Part shown: in pieces, positions 37,951 through 47,006 of the stretch
Layout: each line of letters starts with the position of its first letter
Position numbering within the stretch: position 1 is the first letter of the stretch
Translations under genes and position numbers: made by a program
DNA from: Desulfobacterales bacterium
GTDB lineage: Bacteria > Desulfobacterota > Desulfovibrionia > Desulfovibrionales > Desulfothermaceae
DNA length: 60,615 bases
Assembly: GCA_027064715.1 (NCBI GenBank)
Contig: JAMOPG010000035.1
Coordinates: 1-60,615, forward strand
Direction of reading: 5' to 3'
Notes under the pieces: generated by a model
The model's input: the letters and a program-made list of their open reading frames with translations, nothing else
The model's database searches: none
Told to the model about the DNA's origin: nothing

Positions 37951-40900
37951 ATGGATTTTGTGCATCTTCATTGTCACACAGAATATAGCCTTTTAGATGG
38001 GGCAATAAAAATACCCAAACTCTGCGAGAAGGCCTTGGAATATAATATGAAATATGTCTCCATCACTGATCATGGGAACATGTTCGGTTGCTTGGAATTT
38101 TATTTAACAGCTAAAAAGTATGGATTAATCCCAATAATTGGATGTGAAGTGTATGTGGCTCCTGAGCATAGAACCAAAAAAGAGGCAAGATCTCTTAGTG
38201 AGGTGGGATATCATTTAGTCCTTTTGGCTATGAACAATGAAGGATATAAAAATTTGATTAAATTGGTTAGTCTTGGATATCTAGAAGGCTTTTACTATAA
38301 ACCAAGAGTAGATATTGAATTACTAAAAAAATATAACAGCGGTCTTATTGCGTTATCTGCATGTCTAAAAGGAGAGATTCCCTATGCATTGATGAATCAG
38401 GGGATGGATAGTGCAATTGCTGTGGCTGAAAAATATAAATCCATATTTCAAGATAGATTTTATCTAGAACTAATGGCCAATGGTATAAAAGAACAAGAAG
38501 AGGTAAATGAAAAATTAATAGAACTCTCAAAAGCAACTAATCTGCCTTTAGTTGCAACAAATGATTGTCATTATCTGAATAAAGATGATGCATTGGCCCA
38601 CGATATCTTGCTTTGTATCCAAACCAATTCCTGTGTAAATGACGCAAAGAGAATGCGTTTTAATACTGACCAGCTATATTTTAAATCTCCTGATGAGATG
38701 TATAAACAATTTTCTAGCTGTCCTGAAGCAATTGAAAATTCCGTTAATATTGCGAAAAAGTGTAATGTGGAAATTGAGGTTGGTAAACACCACTTTCCCT
38801 TATACATACCTGAAAGCGGTCTTAGTTTAGAGGAGGAATTTAAGAGATTGGCAAGAGAAGGATTAAAAAAGAGATTAAAAAATATGAAATATTCTGTGAA
38901 TGAAAAGGTTTACTGGGAAAGGTTAGAAAAGGAGATTGATGTTATATGTAAAAAGGGATTTCCTGGCTATTTTTTGATTGTTCAGGATTTTATTAATTGG
39001 GCAAAGTCTCAGGGCATTCCTGTTGGTCCTGGAAGGGGTTCTGCTGCTGGTTCTTTGGTTGCTTATTCTTTAGGAATCACTGAACTTGACCCCATAAAAT
39101 ATAATCTTCTTTTTGAGAGATTTTTAAATGTTGAAAGGGCCAGCCTTCCTGATATTGATGTAGATTTTTGTTATAATAGACGTGAAGAAGTAATAAAATA
39201 TGTGACTGAGAAGTATGGGAAATTAAATGTTGCTCAGATTACTACCTTTGGAAAGATGAAGGCAAAGGCAGTTGTGAGAGATGTGGCCAGGGCACTTGGG
39301 ATAAGCTATCAAGAAGCAGACAAGATTGCCAAACTTATTCCTAATAATTTAAAGATGACTATAGATAAGGCGCTGGAAGTGGAACCTGAATTAAAGCAAA
39401 TGGTGGAAGAAGATCCAAAGATAAGACAACTTATAGAAATTTCAAGGAAATTGGAGGGCCTTGCAAGACATGCCTCAACACATGCTGCTGGAATAGTTAT
39501 CTCTGATAAGCCCATGATGGAGTATCTTCCCCTTTATGTGGGGAAAAAGGGCGAAGTTGTCACTCAATATGATATGAAGATGGTGGAAAAAGTTGGTCTA
39601 ATTAAATTTGATTTTTTGGGATTAAAAACCCTCACTGTTCTAAACGATGCAGTAAAACTTGCTAAACAAAATAATAAAGATGTCCCTCCTTTAAATGAGC
39701 TTCCTTTGGATGATAAAAAGACATTTGAGCTTTTGTGCAGGGGACAAACTGATGGTGTGTTTCAGCTGGAAAGTTCTGGGATGAAAAATGTGTTAATGGA
39801 GTTAAAGCCATCATGTTTTGAAGATATTATTGCGCTTTTGGCCTTATATAGGCCTGGGCCTTTAGAAAGTGGCATGGTTATGGATTTTATTAAGAGAAAG
39901 CACAAAGAGGTGGAGGTGACCTATCCACATCCAAGGCTTGAGCCGATTTTAAAAGACACATATGGGGTAATCTTATATCAAGAACAGGTGATGCAGATTG
40001 CTTCTGAACTCGCAAACTATTCCCTTGGAGATGGAGATATCTTACGCAGGGCCATGGGTAAAAAGATACCTGAGGTCATGGCAGAGCAGCGGGCCAAATT
40101 TTTAGAAGGTGCAAAGGCCAATGGAATAGAAGAAAAGACTGCAAATTATATCTTTGACTTAATGGAAAAATTCGCAGGTTATGGTTTTAATAAATCTCAC
40201 AGCGCTGCTTATGCGCTCATCTCCTACCAATGTGCTTATATGAAGGCCCATTATCCAGTTGAATTTATGGCAGCTTTGCTCACATCTGAGGCCGATAATA
40301 CAGATAAAGTAATCAGTCACATAAATGCTTGTAGGCAGATGGGAATAGAGGTCTTGCAACCAGACATAAATAAAAGTGAAGAAAATTTTTCAGTTGAAAA
40401 TGACTCTATTTTATTTGGTCTTTGTGCTATAAAAAATGTAGGTATAGCAGCAGTTCAAGAAATTATAAAAGAGAGAGATAAAAATGGGCCTTTTCGATCT
40501 TTATTTGATTTTTGCAGAAGATTATCTAATAGAAAAATAACAAAAAGGGTAATGGAATATTTAATAAAAAGTGGAGCCTTTGATGTATTTGGTCATAGTA
40601 GAAGAGGGATGTTTGAGGCCTTGGATAAGATACTTGCTGCAACATCTAAAAAAAGTAGTGTTAAGAAAAAAAGGGGGATTACAGAGCTCACCCTACCTGG
40701 AGTTAAGAAAAAAGAAGAAAACTTAGAAGAGATAGAAATACCTGAGTTGACATTAGATGAATGGCCAGATGAGGAAAAATTGAGATATGAAAAGGAATCT
40801 TTGGGGTTCTATGTATCATCCCATCCTATTTTGAAATATAAAACAAAGCTGTCTATGCTTGATGTAAAAACAATCGAAGGTTGTAAGGAACTGCCCTCTG

Positions 40901-41454
40901 GGAGTGAAGTAAATCTTGTGGTAATAATTAATTCATATAAGGATAAACTTACAAAAACAGGGGAGAAAATGGCATTCTGTCAAATAGAGGATTTGTCAGC
41001 CACTGCAGAAATGGTTTTATTCCCATCATTATATCTAAAGATAAAGTCTTATCTTGATTTAGATGAACCTTTTTTGTGCAAGGTCAAGACAGACATAAAA
41101 GAAGTGGAATTAAACAACAGTAGTGAAAGCGACTCATTTAAGAAAATTAGTTTTGTGTGTCAGGATATTGTGCCTTTAAAAGATGTAGAACTCCCAACAG
41201 ACAAGCCGTTTATAATAGAATGTGACATAGATTTGGTGGACATGAATAAGATAAATAGATTAAAAGAAATTTTTCAAAAATATCCAGGAGAAACACCAGT
41301 TCAAATAAAGATTAATTATGAAGATGCTGTGTGTTACATGCAGTTAGGTCCTAAGTTTTTTATTAATCTAAATCCTAACCTTGAACAAGAAATAAAAGAG
41401 GTGCTCTTTACAGTAAATCTTGGCAAATTTGTAAAATCGGAACTTAAAAGATAA
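37951..41454 (+). CDS. dnaE: DNA polymerase III alpha subunit
   Basis: The 1167-residue replicative polymerase starts with a PHP domain (HLHCHTEYSLLDG, SITDHGNMFG). The polymerase core has the catalytic Asp residues in SLPDIDVDF (about 400) and GRGSAAGSLVAY (about 355). A fingers region, a helix-hairpin-helix region (about 830) and an OB-fold region (about 985-1030) follow. Length and order fit DnaE1. The 30-nt gap to the gap terminator holds its start and ribosome site (ACGAGGTG). It has the same direction as gapA. Confidence 0.96.
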   Translation: MDFVHLHCHTEYSLLDGAIKIPKLCEKALEYNMKYVSITDHGNMFGCLEFYLTAKKYGLIPIIGCEVYVAPEHRTKKEARSLSEVGYHLVLLAMNNEGYKNLIKLVSLGYLEGFYYKPRVDIELLKKYNSGLIALSACLKGEIPYALMNQGMDSAIAVAEKYKSIFQDRFYLELMANGIKEQEEVNEKLIELSKATNLPLVATNDCHYLNKDDALAHDILLCIQTNSCVNDAKRMRFNTDQLYFKSPDEMYKQFSSCPEAIENSVNIAKKCNVEIEVGKHHFPLYIPESGLSLEEEFKRLAREGLKKRLKNMKYSVNEKVYWERLEKEIDVICKKGFPGYFLIVQDFINWAKSQGIPVGPGRGSAAGSLVAYSLGITELDPIKYNLLFERFLNVERASLPDIDVDFCYNRREEVIKYVTEKYGKLNVAQITTFGKMKAKAVVRDVARALGISYQEADKIAKLIPNNLKMTIDKALEVEPELKQMVEEDPKIRQLIEISRKLEGLARHASTHAAGIVISDKPMMEYLPLYVGKKGEVVTQYDMKMVEKVGLIKFDFLGLKTLTVLNDAVKLAKQNNKDVPPLNELPLDDKKTFELLCRGQTDGVFQLESSGMKNVLMELKPSCFEDIIALLALYRPGPLESGMVMDFIKRKHKEVEVTYPHPRLEPILKDTYGVILYQEQVMQIASELANYSLGDGDILRRAMGKKIPEVMAEQRAKFLEGAKANGIEEKTANYIFDLMEKFAGYGFNKSHSAAYALISYQCAYMKAHYPVEFMAALLTSEADNTDKVISHINACRQMGIEVLQPDINKSEENFSVENDSILFGLCAIKNVGIAAVQEIIKERDKNGPFRSLFDFCRRLSNRKITKRVMEYLIKSGAFDVFGHSRRGMFEALDKILAATSKKSSVKKKRGITELTLPGVKKKEENLEEIEIPELTLDEWPDEEKLRYEKESLGFYVSSHPILKYKTKLSMLDVKTIEGCKELPSGSEVNLVVIINSYKDKLTKTGEKMAFCQIEDLSATAEMVLFPSLYLKIKSYLDLDEPFLCKVKTDIKEVELNNSSESDSFKKISFVCQDIVPLKDVELPTDKPFIIECDIDLVDMNKINRLKEIFQKYPGETPVQIKINYEDAVCYMQLGPKFFINLNPNLEQEIKEVLFTVNLGKFVKSELKR

Positions 41455-41494
41455 TATGAGCCCTCGCCATAAACTAAATAAAGGGGGGCTCATA
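41455..41494. terminator. Inverted repeat between convergent dnaE and the coiled-coil gene
   Basis: Arms TATGAGCCC (41455-41463) and GGGCTCATA (41486-41494) are perfect inverses around a 22-nt loop. It lies exactly in the gap between convergent genes. The lack of a clear T tract makes it a weaker terminator candidate than the one after gapA. Confidence 0.5.
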
Positions 41495-41499
41495 AGAAT

Positions 41500-41748
41500 T
41501 TAATACCAGAGAAGTCTTTTTTTCTTTTTTTCTCTAAAGTCTATTTCCACTGCGATCATATTTTTTTGCTGGATTAAGTTGTGAATCTCGTTGGCATAGC
41601 ATACACCTTTGCTCAAGTCTTCGTGAAGCATAAGGTCTTTAATTTTTTCTTCAATCTTCTTTTTTTCTTGAATTAAATTCTCTATTTCCTCATCCAATTT
41701 TTTTATTTTCTGAGACAAGGATTCTTCTTCTGATCTTTTTGGGATCAT
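41500..41748 (-). CDS. Small coiled-coil protein, unknown function
   Basis: The 82-residue protein is highly charged, with a predicted coiled coil over about 10-48 (QKIKKLDEEIENLIQEKKKI). A second helical part near residues 55-78 follows. It matches no family I recognise. Its ATG at 41748 has AGGGGG seven bases upstream and lies 59 nt inside the end of the upstream gene, which implies translational coupling. It could be a partner of that protein. Confidence 0.65.
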   Translation of the reverse strand: MIPKRSEEESLSQKIKKLDEEIENLIQEKKKIEEKIKDLMLHEDLSKGVCYANEIHNLIQQKNMIAVEIDFREKKKKRLLWY

Positions 41749-43303
41749 CTGTGTCCCCCTTTTTTTTCTCCATTGTGAGTTTATTATAATTTATGATTGG
41801 AAGTGATTTGAAATATGTCCAGTAAGGAGGCCACAACTTTGTAATCTCTCCAGGATTTTCTAAAATAAATTCTACCCCTTGAGTACTAATCAGTGAGGCA
41901 CAAATGCTCCATCTTGGATGAGGGGCGTGAAATTTAACCTGAGTAGTGGAAAAGTTTTTTGTATCTGGTATGAATAGTTTTTTATCTTGTATATGAAAAC
42001 TAACCAAAAATTTTTTTAAAAAGCCTTCTAAAAAATCAATTTCTTCATCTGGGATATTTAAAATGGTGCCTGATTTATTGGAAAAAATGAAACCTAGAGC
42101 AAGGGGAAGTAGTTGACCATTCTCTTTTACATCAAAGACCACATCATGTTTTTTATTGTGTTTTGTTTTTAAACGAATTTGATGGGCATCAGTTATAATA
42201 TCATTAGTTTCTAATCTTAAAATTTCCATAAATAGCTTTGCATCATTAAAAAATTCAGGGAAAATACCTGTAATTTGTAATTGTCCTCCTAATATTATTG
42301 GGAAAGCAAGAAGATATGAAGTGAGTTCTGGATCTACAAGATGTTCAATCCCATTAAATGATATTGTACTTGAGTGTATTACAATTTTATTATCAAGATG
42401 TTCATAATTTATAGCTGCTTTTTTAAATATATAAAACACCCTTTGCACTATTGGAGAATCTTTTATATCTTTTTTAGTAATTACTGTAATTTTGGGAAGT
42501 TTGAATTTAGGTAATGTCAAAAGTAACGCAGCTATTGCTTCATCCTCTATCTCTTGTGGTAAGATTATTTGATCATTAATTGCTCCTGTTGCTTCAATCC
42601 TTATTGGCAATGAAAGGCTTCCTGGGATTAATGGAGCAATCCTTGCCCCCATTTGTTCAAACACAGAAAATATATTTTTTAGATTGATTGTCTTTAAAAT
42701 ACCATCTCCTGTGAATTTACATATAGTTGGATTTATGACAGAGGCAAAAAGAAAGAAATAGAGGTTTAAGAGGTCATCCCCAATATATATGGATTTTTTG
42801 TCAAAATTTATTTTTGAAGATACTTCTCGAAAAATTGTCTCTTTATCCCATGAAAATGCGCCACCAGCAACTTTTGATGCTTTGAGAAAATCATAGATAC
42901 TGTCTGTGAGAACCACATGTTTTAGTTTTAGAGCTATATTGTGAACATACGAAAAATAGAGGGCAAGTTTAGTAATGAGGACATCCAGAGGTCCAGGAAG
43001 ATCTATGTTTACGTTTTTTGCTTTAGATTTTATTGAGAATATCTTTTCCTCTTCTTTTTTTACAAACTCATAAGAGAGGGAGTTTAACAGATTGTATATG
43101 GTCCTTAATGTCCTTTGATTTAAGCCTGTATCAAGGGCGAAATTAGACCACACCTTCCACATATTAGCTTCAAATTCACTGTCAGTCACAGGTTCATCCT
43201 TTTTCTTCTTTTTTTCCAAAAGATTGGCATAAGCCTCTGCCCTTTTTTTTATCAATTCTAAGATTTTACTATCTAACATTTTTATTGGATTATTTTTTTT
43301 CAT
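41690..43303 (-). CDS. Chorismate-mutase-like/EPSP-synthase-like fusion, possibly non-catalytic
   Basis: The 537-residue protein begins with a helical segment (about 8-80) whose pattern ILELIKKRAEAYANLLEK then VTDSEFEAN resembles the chorismate mutase family. The remainder (about 95-480) follows the pattern of EPSP synthase with LPGPLDVLITKLALYF, FTGDGILKTINLKNIF and VDPELTSYLLAFPIILGG. By eye, several catalytic positions differ. In EPSPS the N-terminal KSxxxR motif is absent and NAGTAMR is DDLLNLYF. In the mutase the active-site Arg pair is not conserved. A charged tail ends the protein. A structural or sensing role is possible. Confidence 0.6.
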   Translation of the reverse strand: MKKNNPIKMLDSKILELIKKRAEAYANLLEKKKKKDEPVTDSEFEANMWKVWSNFALDTGLNQRTLRTIYNLLNSLSYEFVKKEEEKIFSIKSKAKNVNIDLPGPLDVLITKLALYFSYVHNIALKLKHVVLTDSIYDFLKASKVAGGAFSWDKETIFREVSSKINFDKKSIYIGDDLLNLYFFLFASVINPTICKFTGDGILKTINLKNIFSVFEQMGARIAPLIPGSLSLPIRIEATGAINDQIILPQEIEDEAIAALLLTLPKFKLPKITVITKKDIKDSPIVQRVFYIFKKAAINYEHLDNKIVIHSSTISFNGIEHLVDPELTSYLLAFPIILGGQLQITGIFPEFFNDAKLFMEILRLETNDIITDAHQIRLKTKHNKKHDVVFDVKENGQLLPLALGFIFSNKSGTILNIPDEEIDFLEGFLKKFLVSFHIQDKKLFIPDTKNFSTTQVKFHAPHPRWSICASLISTQGVEFILENPGEITKLWPPYWTYFKSLPIINYNKLTMEKKKGDTDDPKKIRRRILVSENKKIG

Positions 43304-43564
43304 TTTCTCCTCTTTAAGGATGGGAAAAAGGTAGGTTAATCAATTAAAGGTGTTTTGAAAATTGATTTTAAAAAGTTGCGATAGATTAATGATGCTAAAT
43401 TTTTTTATGGGAGTCAATGTGAATTTTTTTATTTTCTCAGCACCATTGGGCCATTTTTTACAAGATTTTTAAAGAACGATAACAATCTTGAATTGATAGC
43501 TCAATATTTGGGGTTGACTAATTTATTTAGTTAATATGAAATTACTATTGATTAGAGGATAGGT
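43304..43564. other. Divergent gap before the phosphate transporter
   Basis: No gene was found in these 261 nt. TTGACT at 43514-43519 could be a -35 box for the transporter, with TATGAA at 43535-43540 as a -10 box at a short 15-nt spacing. A loose palindrome TTGA-ATTGATAGC-TCAA is at about 43491-43505. No classical Pho box was recognised. Confidence 0.35.
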
Positions 43565-44656
43565 ATGGATAATATTGGTATTTATTTATTAGTTGCACTT
43601 GTTTTGATCTTTACTTATGTAAATGGATTCCATGATGGATGCAATGTAGTTGCAACTATCATTGCATCGCGATCAATGGGACCCAAAAAGGCACTTTTAT
43701 GGGCAAGTTTATTTGAGTTTATTGGTGCCGCATTTTTGGGAACTGCTGTTGCTGTTACCATTGGAAAAGGCATTATTGATCCTGTAGTGTTATCCTCTAA
43801 TACAAATGTGGGACTATTTATGGTGTTTAGTGCAATATCGTGTGCCCTTGTGTGGAATATTATAACATGGCTTATAGCAATTCCATCTAGTTCTTCTCAT
43901 GCCTTGATAGGAGGTATTGTTGGAGCAGGAATAGGAGCCTATGGGTTTGATGTTATAAATTGGCACATTTTTTTTTACAAGGTCCTATTAATAATGTTTT
44001 TAACTCCCATTATTGGAATGATTGTGGGGTATGTCTTGACAAAGATTATTTTTTCATTGCTGGCAAATTGCAGTTCTAAAATAAATTTTTTTATAAAGCG
44101 TATTCAGTTTTTGAGTATGTGTTTTTTAGGGGCTTCCCATGGAACCAATGATGCTCAAAAATCCATGGGGCTGATTGCAATGTTGCTTGCAACAAGTGGT
44201 ATTATTCAAGGTTTTTATGTACCTAAATGGGTGATTTTTGCCTGTGCCTTGGCAATATCTTTGGGGGTATTAAGTGGGGGGTGGCGGTTAATCAAGACCA
44301 TAGGTTTTAGGATCTTTCGTTTAGAACCCATTCATTCCTTTAATGCTCAACTTGCAGCTGGAAGTGTGATCTATGTATCTGGGCTTTTAGGTGGGCCAGT
44401 TAGTACCTCGCAGATTATGAGTTCCTCCATTATGGGTGTGGGAGCTGCCCATAGATTCAAAGAGGTTAGGTGGATAATAGCAAAGGATATATTTATGGCC
44501 TGGTTTATAACTATTCCTGTTGTATGTGTTGCATCATTAATAAGTTACTGGGTCCTTGCGTATTTTGGGAAGGTGGAACAAACAAGTTTTCCTTTGTTTA
44601 TTAACCTGATTAAAAACATATTCAGGATAGTACATGTTTTTTTTCAACTTAAATAA
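43565..44656 (+). CDS. PiT-family inorganic phosphate transporter
   Basis: The 363-residue membrane protein has the two family signature repeats, in YVNGFHDGCNVVATIIASRSM near the N-terminus and GASHGTNDAQKSMGLIAM in the middle. Ten or so helices are visible. PiT transporters are metal-phosphate symporters driven by proton or sodium gradients. The DUF47 gene that follows is the usual partner and overlaps its end by 23 nt. Confidence 0.92.
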   Translation: MDNIGIYLLVALVLIFTYVNGFHDGCNVVATIIASRSMGPKKALLWASLFEFIGAAFLGTAVAVTIGKGIIDPVVLSSNTNVGLFMVFSAISCALVWNIITWLIAIPSSSSHALIGGIVGAGIGAYGFDVINWHIFFYKVLLIMFLTPIIGMIVGYVLTKIIFSLLANCSSKINFFIKRIQFLSMCFLGASHGTNDAQKSMGLIAMLLATSGIIQGFYVPKWVIFACALAISLGVLSGGWRLIKTIGFRIFRLEPIHSFNAQLAAGSVIYVSGLLGGPVSTSQIMSSSIMGVGAAHRFKEVRWIIAKDIFMAWFITIPVVCVASLISYWVLAYFGKVEQTSFPLFINLIKNIFRIVHVFFQLK

Positions 44657-45254
44657 AAAAAAGAAAAAGCCTGATTTTTTTGAACTTTTGTACCTTCAGG
44701 CATCTAAGACACATGAGGGATGCAAGGTTTTAGATAAGTTTTTTCAAGGAAAATTAGAAAATGCAACTGATATTATATGTGAATTAGAGCATGAAACAGA
44801 TGAATACAGGAGATTTATAATAGATGATTTGAATAAGACATTTATTACTCCACTTGATAGAAAGGATATTTACGCAATATCCAGAGCAATTGATGATATT
44901 ATGGATATGACAAAGGCCATTATTGAAGAGGTTGAGGTGTTTGAAGTTGAGCCAAATGAGTATATGAAGATAATAACATCTACTTTGTCTCACGCCATGG
45001 CCAAGCTTTCTGATTCTTTTAAGCATTTAAAAGAAAGACCAAATTTGTCCAGAGAAGCTGCAGTAAGATCTAATCTTTTATTAAACAATTTAGGTCACTT
45101 ATACATTGAAGCCATTAAAGATCTTGCAGAATCAGGACGTGAGATATCATATTTATTCAAGATAAGAGAGGTGTTTCACAGACTCTTTGAGCTTGTAAAA
45201 CAAATAAGATATACTAACAATATCTTATTAGATATCATAATAAAAAGTTGGTAG
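44634..45254 (+). CDS. DUF47 PhoU-like protein, phosphate transporter partner
   Basis: The 206-residue helical protein has the DUF47/PhoU-like pattern with IICELEHETDEYRRFIIDDLNKTFITPLDRKDIYAISRAIDDIMD, containing metal-binding acids. DUF47 proteins usually regulate the PiT transporter beside them. Its ATG at 44634 lies inside the transporter end, following AGGAT. Confidence 0.9.
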   Translation: MFFFNLNKKKKKPDFFELLYLQASKTHEGCKVLDKFFQGKLENATDIICELEHETDEYRRFIIDDLNKTFITPLDRKDIYAISRAIDDIMDMTKAIIEEVEVFEVEPNEYMKIITSTLSHAMAKLSDSFKHLKERPNLSREAAVRSNLLLNNLGHLYIEAIKDLAESGREISYLFKIREVFHRLFELVKQIRYTNNILLDIIIKSW

Positions 45255-45258
45255 AAAA

Positions 45259-46149
45259 GTGTTAAAAAGACCGAAACAAGAGATCAGGATTAACACAAGA
45301 TATCATGGCAAAAAGCTGTTTCAATTTTTAGATGAATTTTTGGAGAAAAAGATCCCCAAATCTGCCCTTATGAAATGGATTAGAAAAGGGGCAGTTAGAG
45401 TTGATGGAAAGAAATTCAAACCCTTTGATAGAGTATTTAAAGGTCAAGTTGTCACAATTCCTTCGCATGAATTAGAGGACACAACAAAAATAGATACCAA
45501 GTCTCAAAATCCTTTTTTAATCAAAAAGATCTATGAAGACGATGAGATTTTGGTTTTGTATAAGCCACCTAATCTTCCTACCCAACCTGGAAAAGGGGTA
45601 AATGATAGTCTTTATCAAAGATTGAAAAATCATTACCAAAAAGACACCCCATATCTCGTGCACAGGCTGGATAAAGAGACATCAGGATTAATTGTGACTG
45701 CAAAAACTTATAGTGCGCTTCATAAGTTACAACAACTTTTTAAAAAAAGGGAAATTACTAAAGTATATCTTGCGTGGGTAATAGGAACTACCCATTTTGA
45801 TAAATGGACAAAGATTGAGCATGAATTTGAAGAGGAGAGAGATAATAAGAAAAAATATGTTAAAGCCAGAAGTTATATAATTACGTTGGTGAATAAAGGA
45901 AATAATAGCTTATTGGGAATATGTTTGGTAACAGGGAGAAAACATCAGATAAGGATCCAACTATCCAAAATGGGTCATCCCATAGTTGGAGAAAAGAAGT
46001 ATGGAAATATCCCCAGTACTCAGGGGCTTTTGTTACATGCTTATTTACTTACATGGGAAGATAAATTATTTGTGTGTAATCCACCCTGGATGCGAAAATT
46101 TATGATAAAAGATGAGTTTTTAAAAAAAATTTTTCCCCTTCCAAAATGA
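45259..46149 (+). CDS. RluA/RluD-family pseudouridine synthase
   Basis: The 296-residue enzyme has an N-terminal S4 domain (KSALMKWIRKGAVRVDGKK) and a RluA-family catalytic domain with the essential Asp in PYLVHRLDKETSGLIV and the later LVTGRKHQIRIQL. It makes pseudouridines in rRNA; the exact site (RluC or RluD) cannot be told by eye. The start is GTG at 45259, four bases after the DUF47 stop. Confidence 0.92.
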   Translation: MLKRPKQEIRINTRYHGKKLFQFLDEFLEKKIPKSALMKWIRKGAVRVDGKKFKPFDRVFKGQVVTIPSHELEDTTKIDTKSQNPFLIKKIYEDDEILVLYKPPNLPTQPGKGVNDSLYQRLKNHYQKDTPYLVHRLDKETSGLIVTAKTYSALHKLQQLFKKREITKVYLAWVIGTTHFDKWTKIEHEFEEERDNKKKYVKARSYIITLVNKGNNSLLGICLVTGRKHQIRIQLSKMGHPIVGEKKYGNIPSTQGLLLHAYLLTWEDKLFVCNPPWMRKFMIKDEFLKKIFPLPK

Positions 46150-46977
46150 TTATTTATCTGGAATAGAGGATTTTTTTATTCCTAATCTTCCAAACCATGA
46201 AGTGTGCTTTTTTATAAATTTCCAACACTGCTCTAGGTCCTCCTTTGTGTGGGGCTCTAATGTAAATGTTGGAGAAAGTTCTAAGAGTTCTAATCCTGCA
46301 AAAAGTTCTGCCCATGGAATAGATCCAACTCCTAACCCAAAATGGTCATCTTTGACACCGTCATTGTCATGCAAATGTAGGTGTCTTAAATAAGGGGCCA
46401 TTACTTGAATCCATTTTGACATATTGTCTAATTTTAAGCCTCCACTATAACTTGCCCAGTGGCCAACATCAAAGCAAAATTTTATATTTAAATGGGAAAG
46501 CTCTGAAAAAAGATCAGCAAGAGCTTTTGGGTCATACTCTCTGACATTTTCCAAGTAAATAGGTGGATGGTCAGGCCAACTATCAACAATCCTTTCCCAT
46601 GTTTCCACTGATCTTTTGAGCCACTGAGAGAAAAGTTCAATATATAGAGGGATAAAATTGGCGTGAGCCACTAAGAATTTGGGGTTATAAATCTTTGCAA
46701 TATCAAGTGCGCTTATTAATCGTTTTCTAGTGGCTTCCAATATATAATTATCAATGCTTCCAGGTTGTAAATCGTGAAATGGTAGATGGATAGAACAAAC
46801 AAGACCATTTTTTTCTATCTGTTCTGCAATCTTTTTATGCCATTTAATCTCTATATAGTCAATGGAGATGGCATCTAAACCCAATTCAGGATTTATTTTA
46901 TGTGCTATAAAGTATTCAAGATATGTTTTGTCTCTGTGTATGTATCTTAAAGGTAGATTCACAAAATATTTAACCAT
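46150..46977 (-). CDS. Sugar phosphate isomerase/epimerase-like TIM barrel
   Basis: The 275-residue protein resembles the xylose-isomerase-like/AP endonuclease 2 superfamily. Probable metal ligands lie in IHLPFHD, VAHANFIP, IYLENV, FCFDVGH, LHLHDNDG and LEPHT. Substrate and reaction are not identifiable. It is convergent with the pseudouridine synthase; their stops are adjacent. Confidence 0.82.
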   Translation of the reverse strand: MVKYFVNLPLRYIHRDKTYLEYFIAHKINPELGLDAISIDYIEIKWHKKIAEQIEKNGLVCSIHLPFHDLQPGSIDNYILEATRKRLISALDIAKIYNPKFLVAHANFIPLYIELFSQWLKRSVETWERIVDSWPDHPPIYLENVREYDPKALADLFSELSHLNIKFCFDVGHWASYSGGLKLDNMSKWIQVMAPYLRHLHLHDNDGVKDDHFGLGVGSIPWAELFAGLELLELSPTFTLEPHTKEDLEQCWKFIKKHTSWFGRLGIKKSSIPDK

Positions 46978-47006
46978 AATATTACTCTTATTGGTTTTAA
47001 TGAGAT

